Assembly: GCF_040115645.1 (NCBI RefSeq) | Contig: NC_089542.1 | Coordinates: 4,898,001-4,962,000, forward strand | DNA length: 64,000 bases | DNA from: Euwallacea fornicatus | Taxonomy: Eukaryota; Arthropoda; Insecta; Coleoptera; Curculionidae | Direction: 5' to 3' | Notes under the pieces: generated by a model | What the model saw: the letters and a program-made list of their open reading frames with translations, nothing else | What the model was told of the DNA's origin: nothing | Databases searched by the model: none | Made by a program: the position numbers and the translations under genes | In this document: piece by piece, positions 59,050 through 64,000 of the stretch | How positions within the stretch are numbered: position 1 is the first letter of the stretch | How the letters are laid out: each line of letters opens with the position of its first letter

Positions 59050-61592
59050 ATGTTTTTTTCACAGATCAAAAATTTAATCCCGCGCAAATACGTCATCAAA
59101 ACGAATCTAATAAAGAACCTTCAAACGGACTCAAACATCTCCAATAATTACTTCCACGTCAGCCCTAAAAGGTATTAAATCGATTCTTTTTAGAGGATGA
59201 TAAAGTGACTTTAATTTTGCAGGAATTTCGCTATCCCTTTTGCTCTTTCCAAGTCCTTTACCCACAACAACCAGTCGAAGCAGATGATTCAAGAGTGCAA
59301 TGAAGTCTTCCCAGAGGTTTTAGATGGAGTTAAAGAATTGTCGGCATATACTGAAGTACCTGAAATTCTGGACCGATTATCTGCAGTGAGTTCACTTATT
59401 TTCATATTTACAGAAACGTGAATACGTGGCAGTAACGTAAAAGTTACTTTAAAATGACGATGCTGCCATCTCGAACAGTTTTCGTCATATTAAAGTTGAT
59501 TTAAAATTTGCTCGTTGAGAATGCCTTTAATACCAAATGTCGGAATTGGGTACTTGTCAGAGCATGCGCAGGTAATTAAAACTTGTTTGGGTTAGTGGCA
59601 AGCCGTTGGGCGAAATCTACATGACAGTACAATTAGTTTAACACTAATTGATTCTATTATTAGCTTTAAATCTCTTTACAACGTGTCTATAGCAAAAACG
59701 TCATCCGAGTGAGAAAGTAATGTACTTATTTCAGATCTCAAACAAACGTCTTATGAAGTGGTGCAAGTCAGTAGCTTTGAGTGTTCTCGAAATATATTCG
59801 TCTAAATCTCATCTAAATGGCGAAGGTGCTCACGTCGATGTTTACTCACACGCTCACACTGAGAGTGTATTGTTGAACATGTTAAATTGCACGTGTGATC
59901 TTGTTCTTAATCAAGAATTAAACTGCCAACAGCGCACTTAGAGTAGAGAAGTTGTATGACCGAAATAGTTAAGAGTGTGTCAATGATGCGGGTTAAAAAG
60001 TGGTTAGTATAGTATGGGCATCTGTGAGCGTAGGAAAGCGATGTGATCAGTGCTGACCAGGTACAGTGTCAATTTTGAATAAATTCTTCGACAGCGTGTT
60101 TAGTAACGCATTCTCAGAGCAGAAGGGACACCTTTACATTATTTTTGTTTCAACATTCAAATTCAAGATTGTCAAGTCCTCAATTCCGGTCTAACAAAAA
60201 AACGATAATATCCGGGACTAATTCATCTACTCGTCAGACTGCGAAGTTTATTTTACATTGTAATCTGTTATTAACTTTCTAGGCGATAAATTATATGACA
60301 CCTCACGGTAAACGTACTAGAACCATACGAATTATGACCGACTACATGCGAATTACTGGCTCCGAAGACCAAACACCCGAAAAAATCCATAAAATCAAAA
60401 TTTTGTGTTGGTTCGTAGAGATGGTAATGTATAATAATAATATCAACTCACTCCGCTTAATTGACAACGTTGCCAATAGGTGCACAGCGCAGTGCTCATA
60501 TTCGATGATATTATGGACAAGTCGGACATCCGAAGAGGTAAAGTTGCGTATCATAAATTTCCAGGAGTGGGGGAAGAAGCCATAAACGACGCTTATTTAA
60601 TAGAATTGTACTGCTTTTACATACTAAAAAAGTAAGATTTCAGTTGTCAATTTTTTGCCTTATGACAGCTGTCCTTATTAAAGGTATTTTCACAATCACC
60701 CATCCTACCAGACGTTGTTGCACGTGAGTTTAAGAAATATGTTGATGGGTGGATTAGGTCAAGGATACGACCATATTGCCAATCTCTACACTAGAGTCTG
60801 CAACTTCGAATTTTTTAACGCAGAAAAGTTCGTGATTTCCCTCACTAAATTAGCAAAATATATTAATTGTACGTATGTGTATACGCAGATACGCCACTAT
60901 TGCCAAGTATAAAACTATGTTTGGTTCCCTAACATTACCCTATGAGTTAACTCTTGCAGCGGCCAATCTACACAGTAAAGAAAAATACCAGACAGTCTAC
61001 CCCATTATGATGGAATTAGGATTGTTCTTTCAGATGCTGGTAAAACTTTTATTTTCTTTGTACTACTAACTATTTATATTCTTTGTGTCAGTGACATATT
61101 TCATTGATATAGAATATTGCTGTTACTCTTTTTAGAATGATTTCAAGGACCTATTTCGCGATCAAGGGGAGATAATAAGTAGGACTGATCAACCAGCCAT
61201 TGCGACTGACATATCCAAAGGACAAATAACCTGGTTTGCCGTTAAAGTGTTAGAGCTTGGAAACAATAGGCAAAAAAGAGAATGGATGAAGAATTACGGG
61301 CGGTAAGTTTGCGGCAACACTGTTTTTGAGTGTTTGTGTCAAATGTCAATTAGAACTGCCAGAGTAGCTAGAACTGCTCAGATAGAAAAGTGTTTTACTT
61401 AGTGATGATCCAGAGAGCATTGAGGCGGTGTATAGGATTTACGAAGAAATGCATCTGGATGAATTACTGATGGACTATGAAGAATCCTCGTTCCTTTGGT
61501 TGCAGAACGAGATCGGGAAGATCAATAACGATTTACCCCATGAAATTCTCCATGATTACGTCGAGATTTTGTACAAGAGGAGGCCGCAATAA
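59050..61592 (+). CDS. Isoprenyl diphosphate synthase-like protein, candidate insect terpene synthase
   Basis: Eight exons (59050-59171, 59223-59385, 60283-60423, 60480-60631, 60684-60827, 60889-61039, 61136-61302, 61403-61592) give 409 residues that align across farnesyl diphosphate synthase. Residues 1-50 are basic and hydrophobic, perhaps a mitochondrial presequence. Kept: HGKRTRT (103-109), first Asp-rich motif DDIMD (151-155) with IRR after it, GLGQGYDH, AKYKT (246-250) and the C-terminal YKRRPQ. Changed: the second Asp-rich motif, normally DDxxD, is NDFKD (292-296); the lysine of the usual TGK-GTD is Ala312; the lysine of the usual TDIQDNKCSW is Gln321; the Gln of the usual VELLQ/VELFQ is His. 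Such changes accompany conversion of FPPS-like enzymes into insect terpene synthases. One donor (GTTCGT at 60828) is weak. Alternatives: an ordinary but diverged FPPS, or a decaying copy. An upstream first exon spliced at 59064 is possible. Confidence 0.87.
59386..60282. other. Intron 2 of the isoprenyl synthase-like gene
   Basis: The longest intron of the gene (897 bases), AT-rich. A 73-residue open frame at 59720-59941 resembles nothing I know and is not needed for the domain. Confidence 0.5.
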
Positions 61593-61621
61593 TGAAATTT
61601 TAATTTTTAGACATGTTATGT

Positions 61622-61627
61622 AATAAA
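61622..61627 (+). promoter_or_regulatory. Polyadenylation signal AATAAA of the isoprenyl synthase-like gene
   Basis: AATAAA 30 bases past the stop; a second copy lies at 61686. Confidence 0.6.
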
Positions 61628-61699
61628 ACCAAAGATTTTGCTAGTATTTAGAATCTTTAAATATTCGTGCCAATGTCAACGAGTAAATAAAGGAAAAAA

Positions 61700-62200
61700 A
61701 GTCATGGATAATTATATATTATATTTTTCATATTGTCCTCGTATTTTTAAATTTTGTTTACATATACTTAAATTAAGTCACTCATAGTATATAGATCAAT
61801 AATACATTTTAAAACTAATCTAATCATGCACCCCGCACATTCTCCAAAATTGCATCATTTTAAAAATTGTGCACATTCCTTTTGAGTACAAAATGATTTT
61901 AAATCTCATTGAAGTCAGAGCACTCAATTTTCGCTTATTATTTTTAGCACAAAATTATGATATACTTTACCAATTTTATGAAAATAAATTTTTTGGGGAG
62001 CTTACAACTTATGAATTTTTTTTTGCGAAAAATTTTACCGATAAATTTTATCTCCATAAAAATATTGGCGTTCATAACAATCTTGCACTACAAAAAATGA
62101 GTGAAAATTAAGCATTCTGATTTTGAAGGTATTTGATTTCTGAGCAGGTATTTGAAGTATCTGCTTCAGTACCAAATATTTTCCAAATTAGAGCAATTTG
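61700..62200. other. AT-rich downstream region
   Basis: No gene recognised. The sequence near 61920 (gagcactcaattttcgc) may be a fragment of the repeat family that follows. Confidence 0.35.
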
Positions 62201-62234
62201 ACTTTTGTGGTCAAAATTTTTTCTGATTCCATTG

Positions 62235-63350
62235 ATATTTTATGGACTAAGAAATCGAACTTGTCTCATTCGAACTTTCACCATCAATGCTGTGTTGTAC
62301 GAATACTGCGGAACCTAATTTTGTTGAATTTGGAACAACTCAATTTTCCCTTTTTTGCGTATAATTATCGTCCTCGCCACCGGTTTGGAGATTGCTAAAT
62401 TTTTATAAAAATTGTATAAATTTTCATTCTAAAAATTACAGTTATATTCGGTGTTTCAAGTCTTGAATGTTGCGTAGAAACATTCGTTTATGTAAATGGG
62501 GGCGGTGAAGTTTATTGGCATTTAAATAGGAAATTGGTGTGTGTTTTGGAAAATTACTCGAAGGAGGTTATGAAGTTATCACTGATTCCGGTCAGTTTTT
62601 GAACTATTACTTTCTATAGAGTTATAATATAATATATAAACGATAAAATCGCTGTCTATGTAAAAAGTGTTAATTTGTGAAGTATTTGAGCCTTAATATG
62701 GTGGAAAATATAATAAGTAAATTAAACCTAAATATGACGGATATAGTGGTTACTGCACCCTCTATTCACTGGTAGTTCTACTATTAGTTTCCGTGAATTC
62801 CCGACTATAGGGGAATCCGATCTACTTCGATGTATGTTAGGACATGGCTCAATAGATGGCGCCATAGACCTTTTTAAAATAAAGTGATAAATATCTGAAC
62901 TGATCCTATTATTTTTTTATAAATTGCTTTTCAGTTGAAAGCTTTTTTAACCTTTTAAATTTTAATAGGAAAGATTTGACTATAATCAATATCCCTTACA
63001 GATTTGTACGAAAGTATAATAATTGAAAAACAGTGACGTAGATTACAATTTTGTGTAACAAAAAAGTCAGAATTAAGTCGCTGCAATTTCAACAAAATTT
63101 GGTTCCGCAATAGCTCTACAATACAGTTTTGATATACCACAGACAAAATTCGGACTTCAGTTTTTTGGCTTAAAAAATATCAAAGACTATACCATGAAAA
63201 AAATTTTTGGACCAAAAAGCGAAGTTGTCCGAATCCAGTTTTGGCTGCAGTTTGTCAAAGCTATATCGTATACTTACTGCGGAATCAAATCTTGTTTGAT
63301 AGTGAATACTCAATTTTGACTTAATTTTGTAAGACATAAATTATCATAGA
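62235..63350. repeat. Three copies of a ~150-bp repeat, two in inverted orientation
   Basis: Plus-oriented copies lie at about 62245-62385 and 63210-63350, a minus-oriented copy at about 63010-63172. They share tactgcggaa-c-aatttTgttga and cTcaattttgac-ttTt. The last two form an imperfect palindrome centred near 63190. The minus copy ends in tctacgtcactg, tying it to the TACGCCACTG family. Confidence 0.6.
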
Positions 63351-64000
63351 CGTCCCTGAAGTAAAGATGACCAAGTTAAGCAAAAAAAATTTCAATTATC
63401 CGATTTCAAAACTCGATTGTTTTTTAAGTGACATGTAAATTGTTTGTAATACTAAAAGACTTAACTTTTTCTTTTTTTTGTTTGAGGTATAGAAATGCAT
63501 TTTTTTACTATTGACGCAACTGATGAACCTTGCGAAGCATTAGCTACTATAATAGGAGATTTGTATCATAGCGTAATACTTAACACGGCTACTGATGCCT
63601 AGGTGGCAGCATTAACAAATTATGGTATTTCTGTATCGAAAATTATTTAGTTCGGGAATAGATAGCGCTACGTCGATACACTAATTGTTTTGATGTCTCC
63701 CACCTGCGCCACATCTAGATTCGGGACGTCATAGTCTACAGGGGCCCTAGCAATTAACATTTTTTTTTTTATTGTAGAACACAAAATAAATTTTAAAGTA
63801 TATATTTATAAAAAACACATCAATTTAGTTCAAATGTATTTAAATCAAAATAAAAAATGAAATGCTGTACAAATGCTTCCCTAACCTAGGACCTAATACA
63901 TCTGGAAATACCGCACCTAAAGGGCCCTTGACCACCTACAATAGGGGCAATAATATAAAATTATAACAGTTCAAAAAAACTGAACTAAACTATAAAACTA
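63351..64000. other. AT-rich sequence at the right edge
   Basis: No gene or repeat that I can assign. Confidence 0.35.

Noticed and set aside
60869..60888. A 16-base intron in the isoprenyl synthase-like gene
   Set aside because: Far below the minimum intron length; the 61-base intron with donor at 60828 restores the family alignment with the right spacing.

Overview
This window is animal nuclear DNA, almost certainly from an insect and probably a beetle. It is AT-rich. Coding exons are joined by GT-AG introns, many only 47-65 bases long. The recognisable proteins (visual arrestin, Tctex-1 dynein light chain, PKA RII, CNOT2, cyclin-Q, INO80B, R3H/SUZ protein) are closest in form to insect orthologues, and there is a cluster of chitin-binding (peritrophin-A/CBM14) genes. 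No rRNA, tRNA or CRISPR array was seen. All gene models were assembled by hand from reading frames and splice sites.

Left part (1-18 kb): the internal exons of an R3H/SUZ-domain protein (encore/R3HDM family, minus strand, running off the left edge), then about 12 kb without recognisable genes that holds a ~1 kb foldback element (8.15-9.13 kb), then a CFAP97-domain ciliary gene (15.7-16.5 kb, plus).

Secreted/cuticle-type cluster (18-32 kb): a small secreted protein with a dibasic amidation-like site (plus; TATA box and 5' UTR exon about 3 kb upstream), then three CBM14 genes, all on the minus strand. Gene A has a Thr/Ser/Glu linker built from 27-bp repeats organised in 81-bp higher-order units. 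Gene B is a paralogue with an extremely acidic Asp/Glu/Asn linker. Gene C has three CBM14 domains and a long Thr/Ser/Pro linker, and runs within 12 bases of (or is spliced in frame into) a PEBP-family domain. A 5'-truncated non-LTR retrotransposon with a 12-bp target duplication sits between B and C.

Housekeeping/signalling block (34.5-57.5 kb): Tctex-1 dynein light chain (plus), converging on cyclin-Q (minus); visual arrestin Arr2 (minus); CNOT2/Regena of the CCR4-NOT complex (plus); PKA type II regulatory subunit with an intron-rich 8 kb gene (plus); INO80B chromatin-remodelling subunit (minus).

Right part (59-64 kb): a diverged farnesyl-diphosphate-synthase-like gene. It keeps the first Asp-rich motif but has an altered second Asp-rich motif and has lost two diphosphate-binding lysines, as expected of an insect IDS-type terpene synthase, the class of enzyme that makes terpene pheromones. 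With the CBM14-PEBP junction, this is the most interesting biology in the window. Non-coding DNA is full of degenerate tandem repeats with ~120-bp and ~178-bp periods and a dispersed family sharing the motif TACGCCACTG.
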